60,072 nucleotides of DNA, from the NCBI RefSeq assembly GCF_003797945.1, contig NZ_RKKU01000027.1, forward strand, positions 1-60,072. Direction: 5' to 3'. A model generated the notes under the pieces. It was not told where the DNA came from. It was given only the letters and a program-made list of their open reading frames with translations, and did not search any database. Position numbers and translations under genes: made by a program. This DNA comes from Pseudomonas neustonica (GTDB taxonomy: Bacteria > Pseudomonadota > Gammaproteobacteria > Pseudomonadales > Pseudomonadaceae). Positions 27,719 through 37,599 of the stretch are shown here, piece by piece (the stretch's first letter is position 1; each line of letters opens with the position of its first letter).

Positions 27719-30276
27719 CAGAGTGCCTCCTCGGCCAGCGGTATGAGGTTTAGCTCATGAGCCTGAAGCGGCCGACGCTGCTCACGTTCCTTGACGAACT
27801 TGATATCCGGATCACCGCGCTCGTCATTAACAAAGGTGCGAAAACGCTTGAGCTTTTCCGGGTCCTTCAGGGCATTGGCCCATTCACATTCATAGCGATC
27901 AATGACCAACTGCATCTGGGATTCCAGCTCAGCGCCCAGCGCCAGGCTGTCATTGATGATGACGTCTTTCAGGTAATCCAGACCGCCCTCAAGACCTTCA
28001 CGCCAGACCGAGGTGCGCTGCAACCGGTCAGCCGTGCGCACGTAAAACATCAGGAAGCGATCGATATAGCGGATCAGCGTTTGATCATCGAGATCGGTGG
28101 CGAACAGTTCTGCGTGACGCGGCCGCATGCCGCCGTTACCAGCGACGTAAAGGTTCCAGCCGTTCTCGGTGGCGATGACGCCCACGTCCTTGCTTTGCGC
28201 CTCAGCGCATTCGCGCGTGCAGCCCGAGACCCCAAACTTGATTTTATGGGGTGAGCGCAGGCCTTTGTATCGATTTTCCAGTACCAGCGCCATGCCCACA
28301 CTGTCCTGCACACCGTAGCGACACCAGGTACTGCCAACGCAGGATTTGACCGTGCGCAGCGACTTACCATAGGCATGACCTGTCTCGAAACCTGCGTCAA
28401 TCAGCTCGCCCCAGATGTCCGGTAACTGATGCAACTCGGCGCCGAACAGATCAATTCGCTGGCCGCCGGTAATTTTGGTATAGAGGTCGTATTTCTTGGC
28501 AACCGCGCCGAGAGCAATGAGTTTGTCGGGGGTGATCTCACCGCCAGCAATACGCGGCACAACCGAATAGGTACCGTTGTTCTGCATATTGGCCATGAAA
28601 GTATCGTTGGTGTCCTGCAGCGGCACCAACGAAGGGGCGGTGATCGGCTGATTCCAGCAGGAAGCCAGAATCGAACCCACAGCCGGCTTGCAGATATCGC
28701 AGCCTATTTGGCCGTAGCCATGCTTGGTCAACAGCTCGTCAAAGCTGATTATGCCCTCAACCCGGACAATGCCATAAAGCTCCTGCCGGGTATGGGCAAA
28801 GTGCTCACACAGGCTTTTATCGACCTCAACGCCGCGCGCACTGAGTTCATGCTCAAACACCTGCTTGAGCAGCGCACTGCAACCTCCGCATCCTGTACCC
28901 GCCTTGGTCGCCGCTTTGAGATCGCCGAGGTCAACACAGCCGGCATCTACCTGACAGCAAACAGCGCCCTTGCTGACGTTATGACAAGAGCAGATTGTGG
29001 CAGTATCCGGCAGCGCGTCAGCACCGAGTGCCGGAGCGCCCTCACCGGCGGGCAAGATCAAACTGGCCGGATCAGCCGGCAGTTTGATGCCGTTTTGCGC
29101 GTACTGCAGCAGCGTGTCGTAGAAGCTGTTGTCACCCACCAAGACCGCGCCAATCACCTGGCTGCCATCCGGCGATACCACAAGGCGCCGGTAGCTGGAG
29201 TTGACCTCATCATTAAAGCGGTAGCTTTTGGCACCCGGTGTAGCGGCGTGCGCATCGCCAATGGAGCCTACATCCACACCCAACAGCTTCAATTTGGTGG
29301 ACATATCCGCGCCAATAAAGCTCTCGTGTGGTTCACCCATTAGCAGCGATGCCAGATTACGTGCCATGGTGTAACCCGGTGCAACCAGACCAAAAACGTT
29401 TCCTTTCCAGGACGCGCACTCGCCGATGGCAAAAATATCAGGATCGCTGGTTTGGTAATCGCTGTCGATTACCACGCCGCCGCGCTCCGCGACGTTGAGC
29501 CCGGCGTTGTGGCCCAGAGCATCCTGCGGGCGGATGCCAGCGGAAAATACGATTAGATCGGTTTCCAGCGACTCGCCATCACTGAAGTTCATGCGGTAGG
29601 CATACTCTTCGCCAGCTACAATTTCACTGGTTGCGCGGTTTAGGTGTACACGCACGCCCAGTTCTTCGATTCGGGCCTTCAATGCAGCGCCACCATCGGG
29701 ATCAAGCTGCACAGGCATTAACCGCGGGGCAAATTCAACAACATGGGCTTCCAGGCCCAGTGACTTGAGTGCATTGGCCGCTTCCAGCCCGAGCAGTCCG
29801 CCGCCGACGATGACACCGCGACGCGCGCCCTTGGCCGCCGCGCGGATGGCGTCGAGGTCGTCCAGCGTGCGGTAAACCAGTCGTGAGTTACCGTCAGCAC
29901 CGGCAATCGGCGGCACGAAAGGATAGGAACCTGTTGCTAGCACCAAACGGTCATAGGCTTGCCGCCCTTCGCTGGTCACGACCTCTTTGCGCTCGCGGTC
30001 GATCTCCAACACCGCCACACCCAGGTGCATATGCACCCCATGCTGTTCATAAAAACCAGCTTCGCACATGGCTAATGACTCGGCATCGCGTCCGCCGAAA
30101 TACTCCGACAGGTGCACACGATCATAAGCCCGCTGACGCTCCTCACCGAACACGTGAACTTGATAATGGGCAAGCGCTCCTCGCTCAGTCAGTTGTTCGA
30201 CGCAATGATGGCCGACCATACCGTTACCGATGATGACTAGTGTCTGATTATTGATCGGTGTCATATTCGAGTTCAT
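27718..30276 (-). CDS. nirB: Assimilatory nitrite reductase [NAD(P)H] large subunit
   Basis: 852 residues, start supported by GAGGAAAGG before the ATG. It reduces nitrite to ammonium with six electrons from NAD(P)H. Residues 10-330 are an FAD/NAD(P)H domain (VIIGNGMVGHHC, GVIVGGGLLGLEAA). A BFD-type [2Fe-2S] domain follows near 430-480 (ICSCHNVSKG, GTGCGGCSALL). The C-terminal half is a sulfite/nitrite reductase domain, with siroheme-[4Fe-4S] ligands in CVGSTWC and CTREC near residues 645-690. First gene of nirBDC, behind a sigma-54 promoter and a NasT-type leader. Confidence 0.97.
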   Translation of the reverse strand: MNSNMTPINNQTLVIIGNGMVGHHCVEQLTERGALAHYQVHVFGEERQRAYDRVHLSEYFGGRDAESLAMCEAGFYEQHGVHMHLGVAVLEIDRERKEVVTSEGRQAYDRLVLATGSYPFVPPIAGADGNSRLVYRTLDDLDAIRAAAKGARRGVIVGGGLLGLEAANALKSLGLEAHVVEFAPRLMPVQLDPDGGAALKARIEELGVRVHLNRATSEIVAGEEYAYRMNFSDGESLETDLIVFSAGIRPQDALGHNAGLNVAERGGVVIDSDYQTSDPDIFAIGECASWKGNVFGLVAPGYTMARNLASLLMGEPHESFIGADMSTKLKLLGVDVGSIGDAHAATPGAKSYRFNDEVNSSYRRLVVSPDGSQVIGAVLVGDNSFYDTLLQYAQNGIKLPADPASLILPAGEGAPALGADALPDTATICSCHNVSKGAVCCQVDAGCVDLGDLKAATKAGTGCGGCSALLKQVFEHELSARGVEVDKSLCEHFAHTRQELYGIVRVEGIISFDELLTKHGYGQIGCDICKPAVGSILASCWNQPITAPSLVPLQDTNDTFMANMQNNGTYSVVPRIAGGEITPDKLIALGAVAKKYDLYTKITGGQRIDLFGAELHQLPDIWGELIDAGFETGHAYGKSLRTVKSCVGSTWCRYGVQDSVGMALVLENRYKGLRSPHKIKFGVSGCTRECAEAQSKDVGVIATENGWNLYVAGNGGMRPRHAELFATDLDDQTLIRYIDRFLMFYVRTADRLQRTSVWREGLEGGLDYLKDVIINDSLALGAELESQMQLVIDRYECEWANALKDPEKLKRFRTFVNDERGDPDIKFVKEREQRRPLQAHELNLIPLAEEAL

Positions 30277-30333
30277 CGCCTTTCCTCAGTCGAAGCCGCA
30301 GCCGGCAACAGCCGGCAAAAAAACAAAAAAAAA

Positions 30334-30362
30334 CGCCTGGAGCCCTATTGGGACTCCAGGCG
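30334..30362 (-). terminator. Leader terminator of nirBDC
   Basis: CGCCTGGAG at 30334-30342 pairs with CTCCAGGCG at 30354-30362, and on the minus strand the stem runs into TTTTTTTTTGTTTTTTT. It lies 58 bp before the nirB start and after the two hexaloop hairpins, so it is a regulated attenuator, not an end-of-gene terminator. Confidence 0.85.
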
Positions 30363-30400
30363 CCGTTGCCTGGTACTGATCAAATTGTGTTGGGCGCTAG

Positions 30401-30465
30401 CCGGAGCTTCGTTGCTCGGATCACCCGCTTCCTAGCCTTGAGGCAGGTGATCTACGATGACCACC
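30401..30465 (-). promoter_or_regulatory. ANTAR (NasT) two-hairpin leader motif of nirBDC
   Basis: On the minus strand, hairpin P1 (30446-30465) is GGTGGTC-ATCGTA-GATCACC: seven pairs with one G-U, hexaloop with A1 and G4. Hairpin P2 (30401-30419) is CCGAGC-AACGAA-GCTCCGG: a stem with one bulged base, again a hexaloop with A1 and G4. Paired hexaloops with A1/G4 followed by a terminator are the known target of ANTAR antiterminators. The 3' arm of P1 can instead pair for ten bases with 30419-30428 (30443-30452), a mutually exclusive fold. Confidence 0.8.
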
Positions 30466-30504
30466 GGAAGCATGGCTGTATAGAAATAGCCGTTGCTCTA
30501 ACAA

Positions 30505-30520
30505 AGCAACAGGCATGCCA
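30505..30520 (-). promoter_or_regulatory. Sigma-54 promoter of nirBDC
   Basis: On the minus strand TGGCATGCCTGTTGCT matches the -24/-12 consensus (TGGCACG-N4-TTGCW) with one change in the -24 block; GG and GC are separated by exactly 10 bases. Transcription should start near 30494, some 30 bases before hairpin P1. Sigma-54 with NtrC is the usual control for nitrogen scavenging genes. Confidence 0.82.
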
Positions 30521-30714
30521 AGATAGAGAAAAAAACCTTCGGGTAAGCGGGAGGGAACCGATATAAGATTAAAAACCATTAAATACAATAATTTAAAATA
30601 AAACAGCAGGCCAAAAGCACTAGAATAACTCTCTGATTAAAGAGCTGTTGAGTGATTCCAAGGTGAGCCAGAAGGGGGCAATTTCAACAGAGAACACTAT
30701 TTTGGTGCGACTAC

Positions 30715-31596
30715 TTAGACTTGATCGGCATTCAGAAAATTGGTGTCAAGCAATCCTGAACCTAGCGCTAGCCGACCTAACAACAGGTCTACCAGTTGCA
30801 GTTGAGCGCTGATCGCCCGGGTAGCGACCTGAAAGAATTCGACCGAGTGCACCTTAGGTCCCTTCTGGCTTTCAAGTATCGAGCGAATACGGTCAAGCAA
30901 TATATCCAGCGCATCCTCCGCCTCGCGTACAGACGAGCTGACCAGATCCCGCAGCTCAGGATCTGAAATCAGCCTGGCCAAGGCGGCATAAGCTTGCTCC
31001 TGGATTTGCGCACTCAGAATCTGCAAGCGGTCCCGCCAGATGGGCAGGTTTTGCCGATTAGCCGCAATACCTGTCCCCAAAGCGCGACTTTGCCCAACCA
31101 GCTCAATATTGTGCAGCAATTCCAGCCATATACCTTCAGCTTGGGGAGCCAAACGTCCCAGGCACACCAAGTCAAAGCGCGACGCGAGCGCTTCAATTGT
31201 CTGCAGCAGGGACGCCGTCATCTGATTGTGCAGTAACAGCAAATGCGCTGCGGTGTGGTGATCGAAGCCAGCTTCTATCTTTTGCCATAGATCACGTGTC
31301 TGGTGCCAACTGTCGTACCAGTAGAGCGACGCTTCGTAGTGGCCGATATTTCTAAGCAGACGCAGCAGTTGTTGATGCACCGACCAGCGTCGTGCCTCCA
31401 ATGCGTGCTCTCCCGACATGACACCAAAGGAGAGTCCGCGGTGGCGCTGCAGCTGCTCCAGCAATTGCCGCAGCAGAAAAATGTGCGCAATCGCCTGACG
31501 CCGCTGCTCTGTCTCTTCCCGCTTACGTACGTGGCGCAGCCGGCATACCGCAAGCGTTGAAAGCAACACAATGGCGATGAGCAACATCCATATCAT
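30715..31596 (-). CDS. Membrane-anchored NIT-domain (nitrate/nitrite sensing) protein
   Basis: 293 residues. Residues 2-18 form one TM helix, followed by a basic stretch, so the bulk is probably on one side of the inner membrane. LLRQLLEQLQRHRGLSFGVMSGE resembles the opening helix of NIT nitrate/nitrite-sensing domains (Leu-rich, then Q-x-E/H-RG-x-S). The rest is entirely alpha-helical. No output domain (GGDEF, kinase, HAMP) is present, unlike most NIT proteins. It is on the nirB strand, just upstream of the nirB promoter, and 38 bp after gloA. A role in nitrate sensing is inferred. Confidence 0.62.
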   Translation of the reverse strand: MIWMLLIAIVLLSTLAVCRLRHVRKREETEQRRQAIAHIFLLRQLLEQLQRHRGLSFGVMSGEHALEARRWSVHQQLLRLLRNIGHYEASLYWYDSWHQTRDLWQKIEAGFDHHTAAHLLLLHNQMTASLLQTIEALASRFDLVCLGRLAPQAEGIWLELLHNIELVGQSRALGTGIAANRQNLPIWRDRLQILSAQIQEQAYAALARLISDPELRDLVSSSVREAEDALDILLDRIRSILESQKGPKVHSVEFFQVATRAISAQLQLVDLLLGRLALGSGLLDTNFLNADQV

Positions 31597-31634
31597 GCCA
31601 ATACTTCCCTGAAGGCCTCTGGGGCGGTTTCACA

Positions 31635-32018
31635 TCACTTTTTACCGAGCAACTCAATACGGTAACCGTCTGGATCTTCGACAAACGCCAATACGCTTTG
31701 TCCATGCTTCATCGGACCCGGTTCTCGCACTACATTGCCACCGGCAGCCTTGATTTGTTCGCAAGCCTTGTAAACGTCCAGCACTTCAATAGCGATGTGC
31801 CCATAACCGGACCCCAGGTCATACTCATTGGTGTCCCAATTGTGGGTCAGCTCCAGCGCGGTATGTTCTGCTTCATTACCGTAGCCGACAAAGGCCAGGG
31901 TAAAACGTCCTTCCGGGTAGTCCCTGCGGCGCAACAGCGTCATACCCAAAACCTCGGTATAAAAGGCGATGGATTTTTCCAGATTACCCACACGCAACAT
32001 CGTGTGCAGAATACGCAT
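31635..32018 (-). CDS. gloA: Lactoylglutathione lyase (glyoxalase I)
   Basis: 127 residues from ATG 32018 (MRILHTMLRVG); upstream codons are not conserved. It isomerises the methylglyoxal-glutathione hemithioacetal. Metal ligands of the family are seen: His near HTMLRV, Glu in TALELTHNW, His in GYGHIAIEV and Glu in GYRIELLGKK. The short form (about 128 residues) corresponds to Ni-dependent GloA. Located next to argG as in Pseudomonas. Confidence 0.95.
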   Translation of the reverse strand: MRILHTMLRVGNLEKSIAFYTEVLGMTLLRRRDYPEGRFTLAFVGYGNEAEHTALELTHNWDTNEYDLGSGYGHIAIEVLDVYKACEQIKAAGGNVVREPGPMKHGQSVLAFVEDPDGYRIELLGKK

Positions 32019-32088
32019 AGTTAAAGCCCTGATTGGATATACAAAGTTAAAGCTACAAGCCTGCGCCCAGTCTAGCCAGACTGACAGC

Positions 32089-32115
32089 AAAACGCCCGGA
32101 TAAACCGGGCGTTTT
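32089..32115 (-). terminator. Intrinsic terminator of argG
   Basis: AAAACGCCCGG at 32089-32099 pairs with CCGGGCGTTTT at 32105-32115, a perfect 11-bp stem with a five-base loop. On the minus strand it follows the argG stop by 17 bases. Because the arms have A and T runs, it can work in both directions. Confidence 0.88.
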
Positions 32116-32132
32116 CATTACTGTCTTATTGC

Positions 32133-33350
32133 TCAGAGCAACTTGCGGCCCTTGTTGGCAGCGATCCGCATACGCAGCGCATTCAACTTGATGAAACCAG
32201 CGGCATCTGCCTGATCGTAGGCACCCGCATCATCCTCAAAGGTCGCGATGTTGGCATCAAACAGCGAATCATCTGATTTGCGGCCAACAACCATGACGTT
32301 GCCCTTGTAAAGCTTGAGACGGACAACACCATTAACCTGCGCCTGCGAGGCATCAATCATCTGCTGCAGCATGACGCGCTCAGGGCTCCACCAGAAACCG
32401 TTATAGATCAGCTCGGCATACTTGGGCATCAAGCTATCTTTCAGGTGAGCAACTTCACGATCCAGCGTGATCGACTCAATCGCACGATGCCCCTTGAGCA
32501 TGATGGTACCACCGGGCGTTTCATAGCAACCGCGTGATTTCATACCGACAAAGCGGTTTTCAACGATATCCAAACGGCCGATACCGTTATCGCCGCCTAC
32601 TTTGTTCAGGTAAGCCAGCACGGTAGCCGGGCTCATATCCTTGCCATCGATAGATACGATGTCACCATTCTGGTAACCGAGTTCGATGTAGGTCGCTTGG
32701 TTAGGTGCGTTTTCTGGTGAAACGGACCAACGCCACATATCTTCTTCATGTTCTGCCCAGGTATCTTCCAGCACACCACCTTCATAGGAGATGTGCAGCA
32801 AGTTGGCATCCATGGAGTAAGGCGACTTCTTCTTACCGTGGCGCTCGATCGGAATATCGTGCTTGGCAGCGTAATCCATCAGCTTTTCACGGGACAACAG
32901 GTCCCATTCACGCCAGGGTGCGATTACCTTCACGCCCGGCTTGAGCGCATAGGCACCCAATTCAAAGCGAACCTGATCGTTACCCTTGCCGGTAGCACCA
33001 TGGGAAATGGCGTCAGCGCCGGTCTCGTTGGCAATTTCAATCAAACGCTTGGCAATCAGCGGACGGGCAATAGAGGTACCCAGCAAATACTCGCCTTCAT
33101 ACACTGTATTGGCGCGGAACATAGGGAATACGAAGTCACGAACGAACTCTTCGCGCAGATCATCAATGTAGATTTCCTTCACACCCATGGCTTGCGCCTT
33201 GGCACGCGCGGGCTCTACCTCTTCGCCCTGCCCCAGGTCGGCGGTGAAGGTGACCACTTCGCAGCCGTAGGTATCTTCCAACCATTTAAGGATTACCGAC
33301 GTATCCAGACCGCCGGAATAGGCCAGGACGACTTTATTGACTTCTGCCAT
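32133..33350 (-). CDS. argG: Argininosuccinate synthase
   Basis: 405 residues, normal length. It joins citrulline and aspartate with ATP in arginine synthesis. The ATP-pyrophosphatase loop is [16 protein letters not shown]. Other typical parts are [37 protein letters not shown] and [18 protein letters not shown]. Single gene with its own terminator, in the order pyrC/motY/argG/gloA known from Pseudomonas. Confidence 0.98.
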   Translation of the reverse strand: MAEVNKVVLAYSGGLDTSVILKWLEDTYGCEVVTFTADLGQGEEVEPARAKAQAMGVKEIYIDDLREEFVRDFVFPMFRANTVYEGEYLLGTSIARPLIAKRLIEIANETGADAISHGATGKGNDQVRFELGAYALKPGVKVIAPWREWDLLSREKLMDYAAKHDIPIERHGKKKSPYSMDANLLHISYEGGVLEDTWAEHEEDMWRWSVSPENAPNQATYIELGYQNGDIVSIDGKDMSPATVLAYLNKVGGDNGIGRLDIVENRFVGMKSRGCYETPGGTIMLKGHRAIESITLDREVAHLKDSLMPKYAELIYNGFWWSPERVMLQQMIDASQAQVNGVVRLKLYKGNVMVVGRKSDDSLFDANIATFEDDAGAYDQADAAGFIKLNALRMRIAANKGRKLL

Positions 33351-33518
33351 TGATGAGCTCCCTTAACAAGACTGTAACGCCACTCGCACAGGAGCGGACG
33401 AAAGGCCGCTATTCTAGCGTTAAGGCACGAGGAATCACAGGGCAGCTATGGAGAGATTGTGCATGCAGGCACGCAAAAACGCCGATAATGCGCACAGAGC
33501 ACGCAAGGAAAGGTGAGA

Positions 33519-34373
33519 TCAGTTCTTTTCCAGCCGCAACATTACCCGGCGGTTGGCCTTGCGCCCCTGATCGGTTCTGTTACTTGCAACGGGATAGCGA
33601 TCACCATGAAAGCGCATGACGAACAATTCATCGTCGATGCCCTGCTCTACCAGATAATCTTTCACGGCCAGCACTCGCTGACGTGAAAGCTCGCGATTAT
33701 CCAGTCGGTTGCCCTGGTTATCAGAGTGGCCATCGAGAAGAATATCCTTAAGGTCGTCTTCCTCAGCCTTGATGTAAATGACTGCCGTGTCGAGCATCGC
33801 CTTTGCCTGCGCACTCAGTCCGGAGCCGCCAGAACCAAAGCTGATCAAGCTCTCGGCAATCTGCGCGTAGCTCAGAGGTAACAATCCGCTGACGCATTTC
33901 TGAAAATCCAGCCAGGCATCCTGATAGCCGACACTTGAGACCACCACACGCACCGGGTCACTGCCGGCAAACCCCGTGCGCATAATGGTCGGCTGCAGCC
34001 CGGAGGCAAGACCAGCGAGCATGCGGCCAGCCTGCTGTTGCGGCACCAACATGGTGCCCTCCCCCTGCTTCACAGCAATGCGACCGACAGGGACAACGGC
34101 GGTGCCGGGCCGCCAGGCTGGAGGCTCGTTATATAGTTGCGCCGCACCAGAGCTCATGTGATTGTCCCACGCCTTAAGCTCGAAGGCAGCAGGCTCGCCA
34201 GCATTGCGCACGAAGGTCGCCTCACCGTAACCGGCAACCGACTGACTCAGGCGACAGGCAAACTGATCACCCGTGACCTGCCACTGCACATCTTCCATGC
34301 GCGTCTGAAAAGTCAGAGCCTGGGCAGGCAAGGCCAGTGCAAGCAGAATTGCCGGGTATGTTCGCGTAAGCAC
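33519..34373 (-). CDS. motY: Sodium-type flagellar motor protein MotY
   Basis: 284 residues from a GTG at 34373, preceded by GAGGTGAG; an open frame reaching 34445 has weaker signals. Residues 1-18 form a signal peptide ending AQA-LTF. The N-terminal half is the MotY beta domain (FQTRMEDVQWQV, GYGEATFVRNAGEPAAFEL). The C-terminal half is OmpA-like and binds peptidoglycan (DILLDGHSDNQGNRLDNREL, then SNRTDQGRKANRRVML). MotY forms the T-ring with the basal body and is needed for stator assembly. It sits between argG and pyrC, as in P. aeruginosa. Confidence 0.9.
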   Translation of the reverse strand: MLTRTYPAILLALALPAQALTFQTRMEDVQWQVTGDQFACRLSQSVAGYGEATFVRNAGEPAAFELKAWDNHMSSGAAQLYNEPPAWRPGTAVVPVGRIAVKQGEGTMLVPQQQAGRMLAGLASGLQPTIMRTGFAGSDPVRVVVSSVGYQDAWLDFQKCVSGLLPLSYAQIAESLISFGSGGSGLSAQAKAMLDTAVIYIKAEEDDLKDILLDGHSDNQGNRLDNRELSRQRVLAVKDYLVEQGIDDELFVMRFHGDRYPVASNRTDQGRKANRRVMLRLEKN

Positions 34374-34593
34374 GCTTCTCACCTCTTCAACCGTCGACCT
34401 GATGCCGACGCAATGAATCTCTCTTGCCTGTCTCATCGGCGGCACGAGACAAATCTTTACCCAAAGCGGCAGTTAAATCAGATCAATTGGGCCAAGCAGC
34501 ACCCAGACACAGCCGAGCGGCACGGTTGGGCTGTGTGAAAAAGCCAAGGATTGCGGTAGCATTACGGCATTATCTTGCTCTGGACCCACCCGC

Positions 34594-35628
34594 ATGACTG
34601 ACCGCCTCACGCTGACCCGCCCGGACGATTGGCACATCCATCTTCGCGATGGAAAGATGCTTGACTACACTGTTGCAGACGCTGCCCGCACCTTTGGCCG
34701 CGCGATAATCATGCCCAATCTGGTGCCGCCGGTGCGTGATGCGCAGGAAGCAGCGGACTACAAAGCGCGGATTCTCGCCGCTCGCCCTGTCGGTTCGCAC
34801 TTTGAACCACTGATGGTTCTGTATCTGACTGATCAAACCAGCCCCGAGATCGTGCGTGCAGCCATGCAAAGCGGACAAGCCATTGCCGCCAAGCTTTACC
34901 CGGCAGGTGCAACGACCAACTCGCAGTCCGGCGTAACCAATCTGGAGAATATCTACCCCGCGCTGGAAGCGATGGCTGATATTGGTATGCCGTTGCTGGT
35001 GCATGGTGAGGTAACCCATAGCAGCGTTGATATTTTTGATCGGGAAAAAGCCTTCATTGATCAACAACTGGTGCAGTTGGTAGAGCGCTTTCCGACGCTC
35101 AAGGTGGTGTTTGAACACATTACAACGGCCGATGCGGTGGAGTTCGTCAAACAAGCGCCAGCCAACGTGGGCGCGACCATTACTGCGCACCACCTGTTGT
35201 TCAACCGCAACCACATGTTGGTCGGTGGTATTCGCCCGCACCTTTTTTGCCTGCCGATCCTGAAGCGAGAGACTCATCAACAGGCCCTCTGTGATGCGGT
35301 CGCATCAGGTTCCAGCAAGTTCTTTCTGGGCACTGACTCAGCGCCCCACGCACAACATGCGAAGGAAGCCGCTTGTGGCTGCGCTGGCTGCTACAGCGCC
35401 TACGCCGCCATAGAGCTCTACGCGGAAGCCTTCGACAGTCTTGGCGCGCTGGATAAGCTGGAAGCCTTTGCCAGCTTCCACGGCCCCGACTTCTACGGTT
35501 TGCCGCGCAACACGGACCAGATCACTCTGATTCGTGATAGCTGGCAGGCGCCAGAACAGCTACCCTTTGGCGATCAGCTTGTGATTCCACTACGTGCCGG
35601 TGAAAACCTGCACTGGCGTCTAGCCTGA
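34594..35628 (+). CDS. pyrC: Dihydroorotase (class II)
   Basis: 344 residues. It cyclises carbamoyl-aspartate to dihydroorotate in pyrimidine synthesis. The metal site starts DWHIHLRDG; the carbamylated Lys is in [13 protein letters not shown]; further ligand His lie in LLVHGEVTH and VVFEHITT; the catalytic Asp is in [15 protein letters not shown]. Length and motifs match the E. coli type. It is divergent from motY. Confidence 0.97.
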   Translation: MTDRLTLTRPDDWHIHLRDGKMLDYTVADAARTFGRAIIMPNLVPPVRDAQEAADYKARILAARPVGSHFEPLMVLYLTDQTSPEIVRAAMQSGQAIAAKLYPAGATTNSQSGVTNLENIYPALEAMADIGMPLLVHGEVTHSSVDIFDREKAFIDQQLVQLVERFPTLKVVFEHITTADAVEFVKQAPANVGATITAHHLLFNRNHMLVGGIRPHLFCLPILKRETHQQALCDAVASGSSKFFLGTDSAPHAQHAKEAACGCAGCYSAYAAIELYAEAFDSLGALDKLEAFASFHGPDFYGLPRNTDQITLIRDSWQAPEQLPFGDQLVIPLRAGENLHWRLA

Positions 35629-35659
35629 CCACCCCTCTTTGCGATGCTAAGGATTACGC

Positions 35660-36340
35660 GTGAGTGAGTTCGACTTTGATAGTGAAAACGATGGTCTGGA
35701 CGCACCAACCTCCAGCAAACCAAAATCGCCAATGGCCTACCGATTCCGGGGGTTCCTGCCGGTCGTGATCGACGTCGAAACCGGCGGATTCAACGCCGCT
35801 ACTGACGCCCTGCTGGAAATTGCTGCTACTACTATCAGTATGGACGATGAGGGTATGGTTTACCCTGACCAGACCCACTTCTTCCGCGTCGAACCCTTCG
35901 AAGGCGCCAACATCGAGGCCGCCGCGCTAGAGTTCACCGGCATCAAGCTGGATCATCCGTTGCGTCAGGCGGTGAGCGAAGAACACGCCATCACAGAAAT
36001 CTTCAAGCACGTGCGCAAGGCGGTCAAATCCGCTGGTTGCAAACGTGCGGTGCTGGTTGGCCACAACGCATTCTTTGATCTCGGGTTCGTCAACGCGGCA
36101 GTCGAGCGTATTCAGATCAAGCGCAATCCATTCCACCCTTTCTCCTGTTTCGATACCGCAACGCTGGGCGGGCTGGCTTATGGACAGACTGTACTGGCCA
36201 AGGCGTGCAATGCAGCCGGTATGGATTTTGATGGTCGTGAAGCCCACTCAGCGCGCTACGACACCGAGAAAACGGCTGAGCTGTTCTGCACCATTGTGAA
36301 TCGCTGGCGCGAGATGGGCGGCTGGCCACCGGTAGATTGA
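35660..36340 (+). CDS. rnt: Ribonuclease T
   Basis: 226 residues from a GTG with AAGGA eight bases upstream. A DEDD-type 3'-5' exonuclease that trims tRNA and other stable RNA ends. Motif Exo I is [19 protein letters not shown], Exo II is [12 protein letters not shown], and Exo III is [16 protein letters not shown]. The N-terminal 30 residues are an acidic extension. It follows pyrC, as in Pseudomonas. Confidence 0.96.
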   Translation: MSEFDFDSENDGLDAPTSSKPKSPMAYRFRGFLPVVIDVETGGFNAATDALLEIAATTISMDDEGMVYPDQTHFFRVEPFEGANIEAAALEFTGIKLDHPLRQAVSEEHAITEIFKHVRKAVKSAGCKRAVLVGHNAFFDLGFVNAAVERIQIKRNPFHPFSCFDTATLGGLAYGQTVLAKACNAAGMDFDGREAHSARYDTEKTAELFCTIVNRWREMGGWPPVD

Positions 36341-36364
36341 GTTGCGTGTCTCCTCACACTACCC

Positions 36365-36402
36365 GCTCACTCATCAGCACCAGAAGTAACTGATGAGTGA
36401 GC
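36365..36402 (+). terminator. Hairpin after rnt
   Basis: GCTCACTCATCAG at 36365-36377 and CTGATGAGTGAGC at 36390-36402 form a perfect 13-bp stem with a 12-base loop. No T-run follows. It lies 25 bases after rnt and is the only marked structure between rnt and the TRAP binding-protein gene (36341-36618), apart from a GC-rich REP-like stretch at 36424-36450. Confidence 0.55.
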
Positions 36403-36618
36403 ACTACCACACAATGGTGATACACCGCTGCGCGGGCGCTTGCTCCTACCCTGAACCGCAGGTATGTTTTAATAGAAGTGAAATCATCCACTACACTATT
36501 GATTCAAGACCGGGAATTTAATTGCTTTCAGTGCTGTACAACGGCATTGAGTCAACCACTTGGCTCGCGGTCTACCCACTGCAGTCATGAATAATCAGAA
36601 AAACAGGAGTTATCTCAC

Positions 36619-37590
36619 ATGAAGCGCAAATCCCTTGCCCTGCTGTTCTCGGCCACTATCGGATACGCCACCCTCGCGGCAACCCCTGCTGTTGCGGAAG
36701 AATTTGTCACTATAGGTACCGGCGGCCAAACCGGCGTCTACTATGTGGTCGGACAGTCAGTCTGCCGCCTGATCAACCGCAATAGCGAAGAGCACGGCAT
36801 TCGCTGCAACGCTCCCTCCAGCGGCGGCTCAGTTGCCAACGTCAACTCCATTCGCGGTGGCGAGATGGATATGGGCGTGGTCCAGTCTGACGTTCAGTAC
36901 AAGGCCTACGAAGGCGTACAGAACTTTGAAGCAGACGGCGCATTCACCGGTATGCGTGCGCTTTTTGCTCTGCACGGCGAGCCGCTGACCATCGTTGCCC
37001 GTCGCGATGCCGACATTACCGGCGTAAAAGACCTGAAAGGCAAGCGTGTCAACATTGGTAACCCTGGCTCAGGTCAGCGCGACACCATGGACGTGGTCAT
37101 GGAATCGCTGGGCTGGACCGTTGAGGACTTCTCCCTTGCATCCGAACTGGGCGCAGCTGAGCAGGCCGCAGCTCTGGGCGACAACAACGTTGATGCCATG
37201 GTTTATGTAGCAGGCCACCCGAATGGTTCCATTCAGGAAGCAACCACCACAGTAGACTCGGTCCTGGTCTCGGTAGATGGGCCAGAAATCGATAAACTGG
37301 TCGCAGATCGCTCGTACTACGCCAAGGCCGTTATTCCCGGTGGCCTTTATCGCGGTAACGACGCAGACGTAAATACCTTTGGTGTGCGCGCTACGCTGGT
37401 TGCGTCTGATCAGGTCAGCGATGAAGTGGTCTATCAAACCGTAAAAGCGGTATTTGAAAACTTTGACCGCTTCAAGCGCCTGCATCCTGCCTTCGCCACC
37501 TTGAAAGAAGAGCAGATGATTTCCGAAGGTCTATCCGCGCCATTGCACGACGGCGCAGTGCGTTACTACAAGGAACGTGGCTGGTTGTAA
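36619..37590 (+). CDS. TRAP transporter solute-binding protein, TAXI family
   Basis: 323 residues. The signal peptide ends PAVA-EE. The mature protein begins FVTIGTGGQTGVYYVVGQSVC, the TAXI signature (TIGTGG-TGVYYP). Other family parts are NAPSSGGSVANVNSIRGGEMD and IGNPGSGQRDTMDVV. It delivers a solute, often a dicarboxylate, glutamate or similar, in the periplasm to the fused permease that follows. The substrate is not shown by the sequence. Confidence 0.93.
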   Translation: MKRKSLALLFSATIGYATLAATPAVAEEFVTIGTGGQTGVYYVVGQSVCRLINRNSEEHGIRCNAPSSGGSVANVNSIRGGEMDMGVVQSDVQYKAYEGVQNFEADGAFTGMRALFALHGEPLTIVARRDADITGVKDLKGKRVNIGNPGSGQRDTMDVVMESLGWTVEDFSLASELGAAEQAAALGDNNVDAMVYVAGHPNGSIQEATTTVDSVLVSVDGPEIDKLVADRSYYAKAVIPGGLYRGNDADVNTFGVRATLVASDQVSDEVVYQTVKAVFENFDRFKRLHPAFATLKEEQMISEGLSAPLHDGAVRYYKERGWL

Positions 37591-37599
37591 GCCACACTG

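Noticed and set aside
28429..29343. A 304-codon plus-strand frame within nirB
   Set aside because: Antisense shadow of conserved nirB cofactor domains, without family features or a ribosome site.
30432..30473. A 13-codon frame (MLPVVIVDHLPQG) across hairpin P1 of the nirB leader
   Set aside because: No Shine-Dalgarno sequence precedes the ATG, unlike the nasA leader frame, and 13 codons arise easily by chance.
36424..36450. GC-rich stretch resembling a Pseudomonas REP element
   Set aside because: Only a loose match in one copy; no paired or repeated copy was recognised in the window.
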